Positions 37,222-47,971 of a DNA stretch of 57,939 nt are shown here, in pieces. How positions within the stretch are numbered: the stretch's first letter is position 1; each line of letters begins with the position of its first letter. Origin of the DNA: an uncultured Lachnospiraceae bacterium (GTDB taxonomy: Bacteria; Bacillota; Clostridia; Lachnospirales; Lachnospiraceae). The notes under the pieces were generated by a model. That model was given only the letters and a program-made list of their open reading frames with translations, was not told where the DNA came from and made no database searches. The stretch spans positions 1-57,939 of the forward strand of contig CAMBKU010000005.1 in assembly GCA_945868305.1 (NCBI GenBank), given 5' to 3'. The translations under genes were made by a program, and so were the position numbers.

Positions 37222-39108
37222 TTATTTCGATTCCGTTCCCTTCTCCGTTTTCCCGTGAAAGAATGCATAAACCGCTTCTGCTGCCTGCTCATTCATTGAC
37301 TCCGTTTCCTTTAACTCCAAAACGGTTGCTTCTTTAATCTGTTCTATGGATTTAAAGCGTCGCATAAGTGCTTTTCTTCTTGTCGGCCCAATACCCTCAA
37401 TATCATCTAAAACGGAATGTACCTGTACCTTGCTACGAAGTGATCTGTGATACTCAATCGCAAAACGGTGTGCTTCATCCTGAATCCGTGTAATAAGTTT
37501 AAATCCTTCACTGCTCCTCTCGATGGGAATTTCTACATTATTATAGTATAACCCGCGTGTCCTGTGATTATCATCCTTCACCATCCCGCACACCGGGATA
37601 TTCAATTTAAGTTCATCCAATACCTGGAGCGCAATATTGACTTGCCCCTTACCGCCATCCATCATGATTAAATCCGGGAATCTGGTAAAGCTTCCAAATT
37701 CCTCCGACATCTGCTTTTCTTCCAATTCCTTTTTTTCTTCCATACCATGAAGAAACCGCCTGGTCAGCACTTCATGCATAGAAGCATAATCATCCGGACC
37801 TGAGATTGACTTTAACCGAAATTTTCGATAATCACTGCGGCAAGGTTTTCCCTTTTCATACACAACCATCGATCCCACCGTTTGAAAACCGCTGATATTG
37901 GAAATATCATACGCCTCAATCCGGTTCAGTCCCTGCATATCCAAAAGCTTTTCAATTTCCTTCACTGCACCGATGGTACGGCCTTCCTCTCTCTTAATGC
38001 GTTCCTTGTCCTGACTTAGTACCAGCTTGGCATTCTTTTTTGCCAGTTCCACCAGTTTTTCTTTCATTCCCTTTTGCGGAATGCGGATATGCACTTTTGA
38101 CCCCCGCTTTTTTGAGAGCCATTCCTCTATAATCTCCATATCCTCAATTTCCACCGAAAGCATAACCTCCTTTGGCAGAAATGGGGTTCCAGAATAGAAC
38201 TGTTTTACAAAAGTCGTAAGCACCTGACTTTCACTGTCTTCTGCCGCAACCCGGACATAAAAATGCTCCCGTCCAATCAATTTTCCACTCCGGATAAAGA
38301 AAACCTGTACCACAGCATCCCTCTCATCATTAGCAAGAGCGATAATATCCTTATCCTCCCCGTCAAAACTGGTAATCTTCTGTTTCTGGGCAATCTGTTT
38401 CACGCTTGTAAGCAGCTCCCGGTATTCAAGCGCCCGCTCATACTCCATTTTTTCCGAAGCCTGCATCATCTTATCCTCGAGATCCCGCATCACCGGCTGA
38501 TAATTTCCGTTCAAAAAAGAAAGTACCATATCGATAGACTTCCGATACTCCTCTTTACTGATATATCCCTGACACGGAGCATTACACTTTTTGATATGAT
38601 AATTCAGGCATGGACGGTCTTTTCCGATATCTTTCGGCAGATTCCGGTTACAGGTACGTATCCGGTACATTTTCTGAATTAACTCTATTGTGTCCTTTAC
38701 CGCTCCCGCACTGGTATACGGTCCAAAATACCGGGACTTGTCTTTTTTTATCAGACGCGAAAAGAGGACTCTTGGAAAATCTTCTCCAAGAGTCACCTTA
38801 ATATAAGGGTATGTCTTATCATCCCTCAACATAGTATTATATTTGGGGCGATGCTCCTTAATCAGGTTACATTCAAGAACCAGTGCCTCCAACTCTGAGT
38901 CAGTGATAATGTACTCAAAACGTCGAATCTGCGTTACCATCTTTGCCTTCTTCGGTCCCTCATCATGACTCGGTCGGAAGTACTGTCGCACACGGTTTTT
39001 CAAATTGACAGCCTTCCCCACATAAATAATGTCATCATCTGCATCATGCATGATGTAGACTCCCGGTTTATCCGGAAGTTTTTTTAATTCTTCTTCAATC
39101 TCGAACAT
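37222..39108 (-). CDS. uvrC: Excinuclease ABC subunit C
   Basis: Nucleotide excision repair endonuclease, 628 residues. GIY-YIG domain at the N-terminus (GVYIMHD...IIYVGKA), UVR motif near residue 205, RNase H-like domain with [12 protein letters not shown] (about 385) and C-terminal helix-hairpin-helix with [19 protein letters not shown]. The ATG shares one base with the stop of ftsH. Confidence 0.97.
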   Translation of the reverse strand: MFEIEEELKKLPDKPGVYIMHDADDDIIYVGKAVNLKNRVRQYFRPSHDEGPKKAKMVTQIRRFEYIITDSELEALVLECNLIKEHRPKYNTMLRDDKTYPYIKVTLGEDFPRVLFSRLIKKDKSRYFGPYTSAGAVKDTIELIQKMYRIRTCNRNLPKDIGKDRPCLNYHIKKCNAPCQGYISKEEYRKSIDMVLSFLNGNYQPVMRDLEDKMMQASEKMEYERALEYRELLTSVKQIAQKQKITSFDGEDKDIIALANDERDAVVQVFFIRSGKLIGREHFYVRVAAEDSESQVLTTFVKQFYSGTPFLPKEVMLSVEIEDMEIIEEWLSKKRGSKVHIRIPQKGMKEKLVELAKKNAKLVLSQDKERIKREEGRTIGAVKEIEKLLDMQGLNRIEAYDISNISGFQTVGSMVVYEKGKPCRSDYRKFRLKSISGPDDYASMHEVLTRRFLHGMEEKKELEEKQMSEEFGSFTRFPDLIMMDGGKGQVNIALQVLDELKLNIPVCGMVKDDNHRTRGLYYNNVEIPIERSSEGFKLITRIQDEAHRFAIEYHRSLRSKVQVHSVLDDIEGIGPTRRKALMRRFKSIEQIKEATVLELKETESMNEQAAEAVYAFFHGKTEKGTESK

Positions 39109-41036
39109 TATACCTCATCATCAACAAACATGCTGTCTGACGTACTATCCTCTGCCACGTCCTCTGTTCCCGGTTCCGGGATACCTTTCAGTTCACGGAA
39201 AATTTTCATAAATTCTTTTCCGGTAATCGTCTCATGCTCGTACAAATATTCCGCAATTTTATCTAAGACCTCACGGTTTTCCGTCAAAAGTCTCTTTGCT
39301 TCTTCGTAGCTCTTATTGATCATCTTTAGAACTTCCTGATCAATCTGGGATGCCGTCTCCTCACCGCAACTTAATGCTGCCCTGCCTTCAAGATACTGAT
39401 TCTCCACACTGGCCAGACTCATCATTCCGAATTTTTCAGACATACCAAACTGGGTAATCATAGCTTTTGCTATTTTGGTCGCCTGCTCTATGTCATTGGC
39501 TGCACCGCTGGTCACAGATTGGAATACAATCTCCTCTGCCGCACGTCCTGCCATATAAGTAACAATCTTTGCTTCCAATTCTTCCTTGGTCTGCAGGAAT
39601 TTTTCTTCTTCCGGCGTCTGTAAGGTATAACCCAAAGCTCCCATCGTTCGCGGCACAATCGTAATCTTTTGTACTGGCTCCGTATTCTTCTGCAATGCAG
39701 TCACCATAGCGTGTCCTACTTCGTGATAAGAAACGATTTTCTTTTCCTTCTCACTCATAGCGCGGTCTTTCTTTTCCTTGCCGCCCACAGCCACAATTTC
39801 AAACGCTTCAAACAAATCTGCCTGCGTTACAAATTTGCGTCCTTTCTTTACCGCATTGATTGCCGCCTCATTAATCATATTTGCAAGGTCAGAGCCTACA
39901 AGACCTGCGGATGCAAGTGCAAGCGCATTCAAATCCACATCATCTGCCATCAGCACATCCTTGGAGTGTACCTTTAAAGTTTCCAGTCTTCCTTTAAGAT
40001 CCGGTTTGTCCACAATGATGCGACGGTCAAAACGTCCCGGACGAAGCAGTGCCTTATCCAAGACTTCCGGCCGGTTGGTCGCTGCTAAGATTAAAAGTCC
40101 TTTTGAGGTATCAAAACCATCCATCTCTGCAAGAAGCTGGTTTAAGGTCTGCTCTCTTTCGTCATTGCCACCGCCGAACCGGCTGTCACGGCTCTTACCA
40201 ATAGCATCGATCTCATCAATAAAAATAATACAAGGTGCCTGTTTCTGTGCCTCTTTAAACAAATCTCTCACACGGGATGCGCCGACACCAACGAACATCT
40301 CTACAAAATCAGAACCTGCAAGAGAGAAAAACGGTACACCTGCTTCTCCGGCAACCGCCTTAGCAAGCAGCGTTTTACCCGTTCCGGGAGGGCCGACCAA
40401 AAGCGCTCCCTTCGGCAGTTTCGCACCAATTTCTGTATATTTCTTCGGATTATGCAAAAAGTCAACGACCTCCTGTAAGGATTCTTTTGCTTCATCCTGC
40501 CCGGCTACATCTTTAAACGTAACTCCTGTGGTCTTCTCTACATAAACCTTGGCATTGCTCTTTCCGACACCCATCATTCCGCCGCCGCCCATATGCTTCA
40601 TCAAAAATCCGAGCAAAATCCAGACCAACAGAAGCGGTATCACGAAACTTAAGATATTGTATACCCAGGTAGATGTATTATCCGGAATCGTCGCCTTAAT
40701 GTCGATATTCTTTTCCTTTAATAAAGGAAGTAATTCTTCATCATTTACATATCCGGTATAATATGTCATAAGGGACATAGTTCCTTTTTCTGTCTTCGGA
40801 ATAATGTTGATCTGCTGAGAAGCGAATTCAACGCCTGCGACTTCATCTTCCTCCACCATCTTTAGAAATTCGGTGTAGGAAACCTCCTTTGTCATGGAAG
40901 ATGTCTCCCACCTGCTGATTAAGCTCATAATAAACAGTGCCACTAACGTCACAACAATGAGCATCAAAAGCATCTGCCCGTTTTTATCATTCTTTTTATT
41001 TCCGTTATTGTTGTTTGATCCTTGTTGATTTTCCAT
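39108..41036 (-). CDS. ftsH: ATP-dependent zinc metalloprotease FtsH
   Basis: Membrane-bound AAA+ protease that degrades misfolded and regulatory membrane and soluble proteins; 642 residues. Two transmembrane helices (about 22-42 and 108-132), AAA+ domain with Walker A GPPGTGKT and SRH, and zinc protease motif HEVGH with a later third ligand. The N-terminus is polar with an asparagine-rich run. It has a consensus promoter at 41091-41119. Its stop overlaps uvrC, so both are likely in one transcript. Confidence 0.97.
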   Translation of the reverse strand: MENQQGSNNNNGNKKNDKNGQMLLMLIVVTLVALFIMSLISRWETSSMTKEVSYTEFLKMVEEDEVAGVEFASQQINIIPKTEKGTMSLMTYYTGYVNDEELLPLLKEKNIDIKATIPDNTSTWVYNILSFVIPLLLVWILLGFLMKHMGGGGMMGVGKSNAKVYVEKTTGVTFKDVAGQDEAKESLQEVVDFLHNPKKYTEIGAKLPKGALLVGPPGTGKTLLAKAVAGEAGVPFFSLAGSDFVEMFVGVGASRVRDLFKEAQKQAPCIIFIDEIDAIGKSRDSRFGGGNDEREQTLNQLLAEMDGFDTSKGLLILAATNRPEVLDKALLRPGRFDRRIIVDKPDLKGRLETLKVHSKDVLMADDVDLNALALASAGLVGSDLANMINEAAINAVKKGRKFVTQADLFEAFEIVAVGGKEKKDRAMSEKEKKIVSYHEVGHAMVTALQKNTEPVQKITIVPRTMGALGYTLQTPEEEKFLQTKEELEAKIVTYMAGRAAEEIVFQSVTSGAANDIEQATKIAKAMITQFGMSEKFGMMSLASVENQYLEGRAALSCGEETASQIDQEVLKMINKSYEEAKRLLTENREVLDKIAEYLYEHETITGKEFMKIFRELKGIPEPGTEDVAEDSTSDSMFVDDEV

Positions 41037-41090
41037 TTTTTCCTCCGCAAAGTTATAAAAAACTATTCCGTTTTTTATAATATCTTCTTT

Positions 41091-41119
41091 ATTATATGTT
41101 TAAAATAAAAATTAAGCAA
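41091..41119 (-). promoter_or_regulatory. Promoter of ftsH
   Basis: On the minus strand TTGCTT, 17 nt, perfect TATAAT, about 50 nt before the ftsH start. No CIRCE-like repeat was seen. Confidence 0.7.
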
Positions 41120-41285
41120 TATATACTTCGTGAACTTTTTTCCTTTTTTCTTAAATTTTTCTAAACTGAAAACTTTTAAAAAAACAGGTAGATTTTTTGT
41201 CGAACAAGTTATATAATATATTGGTTATTTTTAACGTTGAGCTTTTAAATTTTTATATATCATTTATTATAAGGAGGATTTACCT

Positions 41286-42896
41286 ATGCCTGTAAAATAC
41301 GTCTTCGTCACTGGCGGTGTTGTTTCCGGTCTTGGAAAAGGAATTACTGCTGCATCTTTAGGACGTCTTTTAAAAGCCCGTGGCTACAAAGTCACAATGC
41401 AGAAATTTGATCCGTACATTAACATTGATCCCGGCACCATGAACCCCATCCAGCACGGAGAAGTCTTCGTCACAGATGACGGTGCAGAAACTGATCTGGA
41501 TCTGGGACATTATGAAAGATTTATCGATGAAAGTCTGACCAAAAATTCCAATGTAACCACCGGAAAGGTATACTGGTCTGTTCTGCAGAAGGAACGCCGT
41601 GGCGACTTCGGCGGAGGCACCGTACAGGTCATCCCGCATATCACTAATGAAATTAAAAGCCGTTTTTACCGCAACTTTACTGCAACAGATGAGACGCATA
41701 TCGCCATCATTGAAGTCGGCGGCACCGTAGGCGATATTGAGAGCCAGCCTTTCTTAGAGTCCATTCGTCAGTTCCAGCATGAGGTTGGACATGAAAATGC
41801 CATTTTGATTCACGTTACTTTGATTCCGTATATCAAAGCATCCGGCGAATTAAAAACAAAGCCTACCCAGGCCAGCGTAAAAGAGCTTCAGGGAATGGGA
41901 ATCCAGCCGGATATTATCGTATGCCGTTCCGAACAGCCGATAGATCAGGGTCTGAAGGACAAGATTGCTCTTTTCTGTAACGTTCCAAATGGACATGTTC
42001 TCCAGAATCTGGATGTAGAATATTTGTACGAAGCTCCGCTTGCCATGGAAGCAGAAAACCTTGCCAAGGTTGCCTGTGACAGCCTGCATCTGGAGTGTCC
42101 AGAACCGGATCTTGCAGACTGGACAGAAATGGTAGACGCCTTAAAGAACCCGGTACAGGAAGTAAATATTGCACTGGTCGGAAAGTATACACAGCTTCAC
42201 GATGCATATATTTCTGTTGTAGAAGCCTTAAAACACGGCGGAATCGCAGAGCGTGCAACCGTAAATTTAAAATGGGTAGACTCTGAAACCTTAACTGAAG
42301 ATAACGTAAACGAAGTTCTCGGAGATGTAACGGGTATTCTGGTTCCTGGCGGATTCGGCAGTCGTGGTGTTGAAGGCATGATTCTTGCTGCAAAATATGC
42401 AAGAGAAAATCAGGTTCCATACCTCGGTCTCTGCCTTGGTATGCAGGTTTCTATTATTGAATATGCCCGTCATGTCTGTGGAATGCACGACGCACACAGC
42501 ATCGAGCTGGATCCGAATACGACACATCCTGTCATTGCCTTGATGCCGGATCAGGACGGTATAGAGGATATCGGGGGCACTTTAAGACTCGGTTCTTATC
42601 CTTGTGTACTGAAAAAGGATTCCAAGGCATACGCTGTTTACGGCGAAGAAGTCATTCATGAGAGACACCGCCACAGATACGAAGTCAATAACGATTTCCG
42701 TAATGTCTTAACCGAAAACGGTATGGAATTATCCGGTATGTCTCCGGATGGAAGAATCGTAGAAATGGTAGAAATTCCGGGACACCCGTGGTTTGTTGCA
42801 ACTCAGGCACATCCGGAATTCAAATCCAGACCAAACCGCCCGCATCCGTTATTCAAGGGCTTTGTAAAAGCTGCGATTGACAGAAAGACAAAATAA
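41286..42896 (+). CDS. pyrG: CTP synthase
   Basis: Converts UTP to CTP with glutamine and ATP; 536 residues. Synthetase domain begins [23 protein letters not shown] (seen in parts), and the glutaminase domain has GLCLGMQ with catalytic Cys. The C-terminal HPEFKSRP contains the catalytic His. GGAGG precedes the ATG. A -10-like TATAAT lies at 41212-41217. The gene is monocistronic and ends at a strong bidirectional terminator. No 5' G-run leader of the Bacillus pyrG attenuation type was identified. Confidence 0.97.
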   Translation: MPVKYVFVTGGVVSGLGKGITAASLGRLLKARGYKVTMQKFDPYINIDPGTMNPIQHGEVFVTDDGAETDLDLGHYERFIDESLTKNSNVTTGKVYWSVLQKERRGDFGGGTVQVIPHITNEIKSRFYRNFTATDETHIAIIEVGGTVGDIESQPFLESIRQFQHEVGHENAILIHVTLIPYIKASGELKTKPTQASVKELQGMGIQPDIIVCRSEQPIDQGLKDKIALFCNVPNGHVLQNLDVEYLYEAPLAMEAENLAKVACDSLHLECPEPDLADWTEMVDALKNPVQEVNIALVGKYTQLHDAYISVVEALKHGGIAERATVNLKWVDSETLTEDNVNEVLGDVTGILVPGGFGSRGVEGMILAAKYARENQVPYLGLCLGMQVSIIEYARHVCGMHDAHSIELDPNTTHPVIALMPDQDGIEDIGGTLRLGSYPCVLKKDSKAYAVYGEEVIHERHRHRYEVNNDFRNVLTENGMELSGMSPDGRIVEMVEIPGHPWFVATQAHPEFKSRPNRPHPLFKGFVKAAIDRKTK

Positions 42897-42912
42897 ATTA
42901 CCTATATATAAC

Positions 42913-42958
42913 AAAAAAGAGTTTTGCAGTTCAAAATCAAACTGCAAAACTCTTTTTT
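42913..42958. terminator. Bidirectional terminator between pyrG and the zinc-ribbon gene
   Basis: Perfect 19-bp arms from AAAAAAGAG to CTCTTTTTT around an 8-nt loop. T runs flank both sides, so it serves the convergent genes on both strands. Confidence 0.95.
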
Positions 42959-43386
42959 TAAATCTCTTTTTCCGAAACATTCTCAAGAAAACGCAGTTTT
43001 GCGGGTTCCTGTTCCTCAAGAGCCGACTTCACGGAATAGCCTTTTCTCTGATCATTCATCTCCTTTAAGCACTTCTGACAGAGCGTTCCGAAAGTAACCT
43101 TGGCTCCGCACCGCTGACAATATGCGTTCATGATGGTTTTTTCTCCACGCTCCTTGTATTCAATGCGACCTTCCTTAATCCATTGCCGCACCATTTCCAA
43201 TGGAATCTGGAAGTGCTCTGCCACATCATATTCATTTACTTCCTCGCTGCGGATATAATCTCTTACATCATCAAAGATAAGCTGTGCCTCACAGACACTG
43301 CACAAATCTTTCATATAACTTTCCAGCAATAGCTTTCCACAATTTTTGCAATATCTTCCATTTTTGAATAGCGGTTTTACTTCCAT
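42958..43386 (-). CDS. Two-zinc-ribbon protein with HTH-like middle, unknown function
   Basis: About 142 residues, with two CxxC pairs at each end: CKNCG...CSVC (near 12-31) and CQRCG...CQKC (near 87-104). Between them is an HTH-like segment (EYDVAEHFQIPLEMVRQWIKEGRI). The pattern resembles the YvyF/TIGR03826 type annotated near flagellar genes, but no flagellar gene is here. Start 43386 has AGGGGGA upstream; a GTG at 43404 overlapping the WYL stop is another option. It follows the WYL regulator gene and may be co-transcribed with it. Confidence 0.7.
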   Translation of the reverse strand: MEVKPLFKNGRYCKNCGKLLLESYMKDLCSVCEAQLIFDDVRDYIRSEEVNEYDVAEHFQIPLEMVRQWIKEGRIEYKERGEKTIMNAYCQRCGAKVTFGTLCQKCLKEMNDQRKGYSVKSALEEQEPAKLRFLENVSEKEI

Positions 43387-43400
43387 TGTCGTTCCCCCTG

Positions 43401-44390
43401 TCACGTGTCATAATCCTGCAAAATGTCTCTTAAGTATGTTTGATAGCGCTTCGCCACCTCTTCCGGCGCATGCAAACGCACCTTCTTTCCCAGTCCTGAA
43501 AGCCAACCAAAAAACTGTCTGCTCACAGCCACCTTTGTCCTCAGGAAAAAGGTGTTTTCATCCCGTTTCCGCACGCTTACCTCCTGCCCGAATCGGTCTA
43601 TCATAACACCAATCAGCGCATTTTCGCAAATCAGAGTAAGCGTTTCTTCTTCCCCCGCAAACATGCCGAATGTCTTTTTGGTGTATGCACCCACATCAAA
43701 ATCCGCAAACAACTCCGCCCCTTCCCGCGGTTCTTTGGTCGATGTGATTCGAAGCATCTTATCCACCCTGAAATGCTTAATAATTTCTGCTTCCCCATCA
43801 TAGGCAATCAGATAATAATTTTCGTCATCCCAGGAAAGTAAAAACGGGCTTACTTCATAAAATTCCCCGTTCTTCTTTAATTCCATTTCCTTTTCAATGG
43901 TCCACGCAAAGTATTGAAAACGAATTTTTACTCCTTTTGCAATCGCCTCATAAATCTTATCTACATTATAATAGATTTTTTCATTGACAGCCTTGCTGCG
44001 GTTCGTCACCACGACCTGACGATTCAACTGCTTCGCATTCTCTTTACTGGTTAACTTTTCCAGCTTGTGAATCAATTCTCTGGACTTCTTTGTCGTAATA
44101 AATTTGGATGCCTGTACAGCATCTACAAGAAGTTTCAACTCTGCCAGTTCAAATTCCCGCTCTGCCAGATAATATCCACCGGGCTTCTCAGAAACCTTTA
44201 TGATATCCACACCAAAATCGCACAATGCTGCGATATCATTATAAATGCTCTTACGCTCCGCCGAAATACCATAGGACTCCAGCTTCTCAATCAAACGGGC
44301 TGTGGTCATGGGATGGTTCTCATCAGACTCCTCTACTAAAATCTTTAAAAGATAAAGAATTTTTAATTTCTGCTGATAAGACTTCGCCAT
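43401..44390 (-). CDS. WYL domain-containing transcriptional regulator
   Basis: 329-residue regulator: N-terminal winged helix-turn-helix (about 1-70; LLKILVEESDENHPMTTARLIEKL), then a WYL domain (about 140-240) and a WYL C-terminal extension. WYL domains bind nucleic acid or nucleotide ligands and often regulate phage defence, DNA repair or metabolism. No defence gene lies nearby. GGTGAAATC precedes the ATG. Confidence 0.9.
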   Translation of the reverse strand: MAKSYQQKLKILYLLKILVEESDENHPMTTARLIEKLESYGISAERKSIYNDIAALCDFGVDIIKVSEKPGGYYLAEREFELAELKLLVDAVQASKFITTKKSRELIHKLEKLTSKENAKQLNRQVVVTNRSKAVNEKIYYNVDKIYEAIAKGVKIRFQYFAWTIEKEMELKKNGEFYEVSPFLLSWDDENYYLIAYDGEAEIIKHFRVDKMLRITSTKEPREGAELFADFDVGAYTKKTFGMFAGEEETLTLICENALIGVMIDRFGQEVSVRKRDENTFFLRTKVAVSRQFFGWLSGLGKKVRLHAPEEVAKRYQTYLRDILQDYDT

Positions 44391-44444
44391 GATTTCACCC
44401 GCTTTTTTGTGTTAAATTAATGATATAATGAGATAATTCTTTTG

Positions 44445-45767
44445 TCAATGTGGCATTTTATTCTCTTTTTCATTATTCTGTGGAAATATCACATTAAATC
44501 TGGTTCCGAGGCCTTCCCGGCTCACGATATCATAATATCCCTGATGCTTTTCCACAATCCATTTTGCTATGGAAAGTCCGAGTCCTGTGCCGCCTGTGCT
44601 GCTGCCACGCACCGCATCTGCGCGATAAAAGCGGTCAAAAGCATGCTCCACATCCTGACACGACATCCCGATACCATTATCCTGTATCCCGTAAAATGGA
44701 ACGCCCTCCGGCGCAAGATTACCAACCCGTATTGTAATGTCCTCCCCTTCAGACGTATATTTTGCCGCATTATCAATCAAAATCCGGGCGGATTGTTTTA
44801 ACATATCTGCATCACCATAAACAAACGCATTTCCGCTTTCTTCAAAAATATAATGATGCTTCTCATCAATCATCAACGATTCCTCGTAAACCTCCCGCAT
44901 AATATCATTCAGGTTACGCATCTGCATATCCAGTGTCTGTCGGTTGGAATCTCCCCTTGCAAGGAAAAGAAGCTGCTCCACCAGTTTTTGCATATGCGTG
45001 GACTCATTTTTTATCGCTTCAATGGACTCTGTGAGAATTGCCTCATCATCCTTTCCCCATCGATCCAGCATATTAACATAACCCTGTATAACTGCAATAG
45101 GCGTACGAAGCTCATGGGATGCATCTGACACAAACTGCACCTGCTGTTTATAGGACGCCCGCATCCGTTCCAGCAAATCATTGAGCGCCGTCTCGATTCC
45201 CTCCAATTCCTTATCATGCATCCGGATTCTGGCATCCGGCTTCTCTACCTTCAGATTGGATATCGCATCTTCCAGATTGTGATATTTTGTCTCATCAGGC
45301 TCTGCCTCCTGAAAAGCAAGTTCACTAAGTTCCTGTGCTTTTGCCGCCAATTCATTTAAAGGGCGTAGCTTTTTTCGTACATCAGCAGTTCCATTTATCA
45401 GTCTGCCCACCAGCTCCAAAAGCTGACAGGCTACCACTGCGATTCCCGCTATACCAAGCCACAACAGCCAGTTTCCAATCTCTATCTGATAAAAGTACGA
45501 ATCGCCTTTCTTCCCTACCTGATATACTACATCCCGCAATGAAGTTCCAAACAAAAGCTTCCGTGAATATGTGATGGAAAACTCGCCAATCATCTCCATA
45601 TCCATACCATATATAAATACCACCGCCAATAGCACGCACACCAAAACATCAAACGCCAAATACGCCGTAAATAGATGGTACACATTTTCAAAATTTATTT
45701 TTCTGGCAATAGAGGTTACTTTTACCGCCTCATTCTGCTTTTTTTCCTGTCCGTTTTCTGTACTCAT
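44445..45767 (-). CDS. Sensor histidine kinase, second two-component system
   Basis: 440-residue membrane kinase. Helices at about 33-55 and 100-122 flank a short outside loop of about 45 residues; HAMP-like linker to 200; phospho-acceptor His218 in VSDASHELRTP; ATPase boxes in QDNGIGM and GTGLGLSIA. It lies 15 nt after its response regulator. GGAAG is placed well before the ATG. Confidence 0.93.
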   Translation of the reverse strand: MSTENGQEKKQNEAVKVTSIARKINFENVYHLFTAYLAFDVLVCVLLAVVFIYGMDMEMIGEFSITYSRKLLFGTSLRDVVYQVGKKGDSYFYQIEIGNWLLWLGIAGIAVVACQLLELVGRLINGTADVRKKLRPLNELAAKAQELSELAFQEAEPDETKYHNLEDAISNLKVEKPDARIRMHDKELEGIETALNDLLERMRASYKQQVQFVSDASHELRTPIAVIQGYVNMLDRWGKDDEAILTESIEAIKNESTHMQKLVEQLLFLARGDSNRQTLDMQMRNLNDIMREVYEESLMIDEKHHYIFEESGNAFVYGDADMLKQSARILIDNAAKYTSEGEDITIRVGNLAPEGVPFYGIQDNGIGMSCQDVEHAFDRFYRADAVRGSSTGGTGLGLSIAKWIVEKHQGYYDIVSREGLGTRFNVIFPQNNEKENKMPH

Positions 45768-45782
45768 CGATTTCTTCCTATT

Positions 45783-46469
45783 CTATTCATCCTTGATCAC
45801 ATAGCCCACGCCCCGCACTGTCTGAATCCACTTCACGTTGTATACGTCATCAAGCTTGCTTCGAAGATAGCGCACATAGACATCAATCACATTGGTTTCT
45901 CCCAGATAATCATAGCCACATACTTTTTGCAGAAGTGTATCTCTGGAAATAACAATATTTTTGTTTTCCAGTAACACTTTTAACAGTTCAAACTCCCTGT
46001 GGGTCAGTTCAATTTTATCACCCTCATAGGAAACCTCATAACGTTTTACATCCATAGTAAGTCCCTTACAGGTAAGGAGGCTGTTCTCTTTTTTCGCACT
46101 TCCCCCGCTTCTTTTCTTTAAAATCAAACGAATTCTGGCAAGAAGCTCCTCTATCGCAAAGGGTTTTGTCATATAATCATCTGCCCCGCCGTCAAGCCCC
46201 GCCACCTTATCCATAACCGCATCTCTGGCAGTAAGCATAATCACTGGCATGTCAGAATTTTTACGCAGACGTCTTAATACTTCAAACCCATTTAATTCCG
46301 GAAGCATCACATCAAGCACCATCAGGTCAAATTGACCTGACTGCGCCTTCTCCAACCCTTCTCTTCCGCTTACCGCCTTCTCCACAGCATAACCCTCATG
46401 CTGTAATTCCAACTCCAAAAATCGTCCTATTTTTTCTTCATCTTCTACAATTAGTATTCTGGTTTCCAT
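45783..46469 (-). CDS. Response regulator, OmpR/PhoB family, second system
   Basis: 228-residue response regulator; receiver domain with VEDEE, Asp53 in VLDVMLPELNG, winged-helix C-terminal domain with the RGVGYVIKDE end. First gene of the regulator-kinase pair, preceded on the minus strand by a hairpin (46495-46512) and the UBA-like gene. Confidence 0.94.
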   Translation of the reverse strand: METRILIVEDEEKIGRFLELELQHEGYAVEKAVSGREGLEKAQSGQFDLMVLDVMLPELNGFEVLRRLRKNSDMPVIMLTARDAVMDKVAGLDGGADDYMTKPFAIEELLARIRLILKKRSGGSAKKENSLLTCKGLTMDVKRYEVSYEGDKIELTHREFELLKVLLENKNIVISRDTLLQKVCGYDYLGETNVIDVYVRYLRSKLDDVYNVKWIQTVRGVGYVIKDE

Positions 46470-46494
46470 TCCGGCTCCTTTTTAGAAACGAACA

Positions 46495-46512
46495 AGGCGC
46501 ATCAAGTGCGCC
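46495..46512 (-). terminator. Hairpin between the UBA-like gene and the response regulator
   Basis: Arms GGCGCA/TGCGCC with a longer imperfect extension on both sides. On the minus strand the tail is TTGTTCGTTTCT, moderately T-rich. It probably reduces read-through into the two-component genes. Confidence 0.5.
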
Positions 46513-46526
46513 TGTTTCGTCCTTTT

Positions 46527-47069
46527 TTATTTTTCTTCTTTTGATACTGCATCGTTAAATTCATTCTTGATGTTTTCTGCTGTCTGTGCCACGCCATCCA
46601 TTGCCTTATTGATATCAAAATCTACCGCATGCATGTCAGGTCCCACAAAATGATATCTCATGTTAAAGAACAAGCCGACAATCAGTAACGGCAGCACAAT
46701 CCAGAATGCAAAGAGCAGTAATACCACAAGCAGTGTGACTGGTACCCGGAAGAGCTCCTTTCCGCCCTTCTCTACACAAAAACTGTTCGTATTTCCTTTT
46801 TCTAAGATTTTAAGGCACCACTGCCCGAAACGCTTCATCGTATCCTTAAAGCTGCTCTTTTCTTCTGCTTCTTTCTCATACTCCACTGAGGTCTTCTGGT
46901 TCTGCGTCGAATAACTTGACTGTTCCGGCGAAGGGGTCTTCCCCTGCTTTTCCAGATAAATCATGGCATCTAAAATATCCCAGTTGCTGTTTTCAAGCGC
47001 TTCCTTCGCTTCTTCATATGTTACATTTGCGCGTTCTCTTAATTTTTCTACCTTTTCAAAATTTTCCAT
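46527..47069 (-). CDS. UBA-like/DUF4342-type membrane protein
   Basis: 180 residues. The N-terminal VEKLRERANVTYEEAKEALENSNWDILDAMIYLEK forms a three-helix UBA-like fold (residues 4-43; written here in parts: RERANVTYEEAKEAL, NWDILDAMIYLEK). A linker of polar residues follows, then one or two hydrophobic helices (about 104-136) and a charged C-terminus. It is next to a two-component pair. UBA-like folds occur in bacterial proteins such as EF-Ts, where they bind protein partners. Function unknown. Confidence 0.75.
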   Translation of the reverse strand: MENFEKVEKLRERANVTYEEAKEALENSNWDILDAMIYLEKQGKTPSPEQSSYSTQNQKTSVEYEKEAEEKSSFKDTMKRFGQWCLKILEKGNTNSFCVEKGGKELFRVPVTLLVVLLLFAFWIVLPLLIVGLFFNMRYHFVGPDMHAVDFDINKAMDGVAQTAENIKNEFNDAVSKEEK

Positions 47070-47159
47070 TTTCTTTTCCTCTTTTCTTTGTATCTTTTGT
47101 TTGTTGATGATGTTATCTTACGCAATCAAAATTAAACAAAAATGCAAAGAAGATTAAAA

Positions 47160-47831
47160 TTAGATTAAAAATAAAGATAGCATCTGCCTCTTTGTATTTT
47201 CTATATGCGCTTCAAAACGTTCGATTGCTTCTTTTTCTTCTCTTTTTAAGACCGCATCCATGAGGCATTTATGTTCTTCGTTAAAGTCTCGGCTTTCTCC
47301 CTTCATTAATAAACTCTGTTTCCGGTACACCTGACTGATATTCCACAAATAACTGCAAATGGAAAGAAGGACATCATTACCGCAACCCTTTATGAGTGCA
47401 TAATGAAACTCCTTATGTCTTTCATTCCACTCCGGATTAATTTCCCTTTTTTCTTCATCCAGATAAACCTGTGTATGCTCTAATTCATATGCTTTGGCAA
47501 TAATATTGCTCTGCCACTGAATATCTCCGTTCTTTAAAGCCAGTTTCAAAGCAGCGCCTTCGTTAAGCCTGCGGGCTTCCATGACATGTTCTAATCTTTC
47601 TTTATTTAACTCTACCACATCAAAGCCGCAATTCGGTCTTTGTTCCACAATCCCCTGTGCCGTGAGTTTTAAAAGCGCCTCCCGCACCACTGCAAGCGAA
47701 ACTCCAAACTCCTCCTTCAGACTGCTTATATTCAGATTTGCTCCCGGCTGTATTTCTCCGTTCATGATAGATTTATATAATTTATCATAAATTTCTTCTG
47801 TAAGACTCGAAGACTTTTTCGTCCTTGCCAT
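47160..47831 (-). CDS. GntR family regulator, FadR subfamily
   Basis: 223-residue regulator: N-terminal winged HTH (EEFGVSLAVVREALLKLTAQGIV) and C-terminal FCD helical ligand domain with the metal-binding His/Asp pattern (ERHKEFHYALIKG and later). It is divergent from the fumarylacetoacetase-like gene and probably controls it; a palindrome overlaps that promoter. Confidence 0.9.
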   Translation of the reverse strand: MARTKKSSSLTEEIYDKLYKSIMNGEIQPGANLNISSLKEEFGVSLAVVREALLKLTAQGIVEQRPNCGFDVVELNKERLEHVMEARRLNEGAALKLALKNGDIQWQSNIIAKAYELEHTQVYLDEEKREINPEWNERHKEFHYALIKGCGNDVLLSICSYLWNISQVYRKQSLLMKGESRDFNEEHKCLMDAVLKREEKEAIERFEAHIENTKRQMLSLFLI

Positions 47832-47917
47832 ACTTCTATCCCTGCGCTTTCTCTCACAAACAATTTAATTTTATTATAATATAATTTCCCTGATAAGTCC
47901 ATATCAATCTATTCTTC

Positions 47918-47946
47918 TTGACATAATCGATTATTTGTCTTACAAT
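47918..47946 (+). promoter_or_regulatory. Promoter of the FAH-family gene with palindromic operator
   Basis: TTGACA, 17 nt, TACAAT. The spacer begins with the 12-bp perfect palindrome ATAATCGATTAT (47923-47934). A GntR-type regulator binding here would block RNA polymerase directly. Confidence 0.65.
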
Positions 47947-47971
47947 CTATTTACAAAAAGGAGGATATGTT

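Noticed and set aside
39778..40545. 255-codon plus-strand open frame inside ftsH
   Set aside because: Antisense shadow of the AAA+ domain with no supporting signals.
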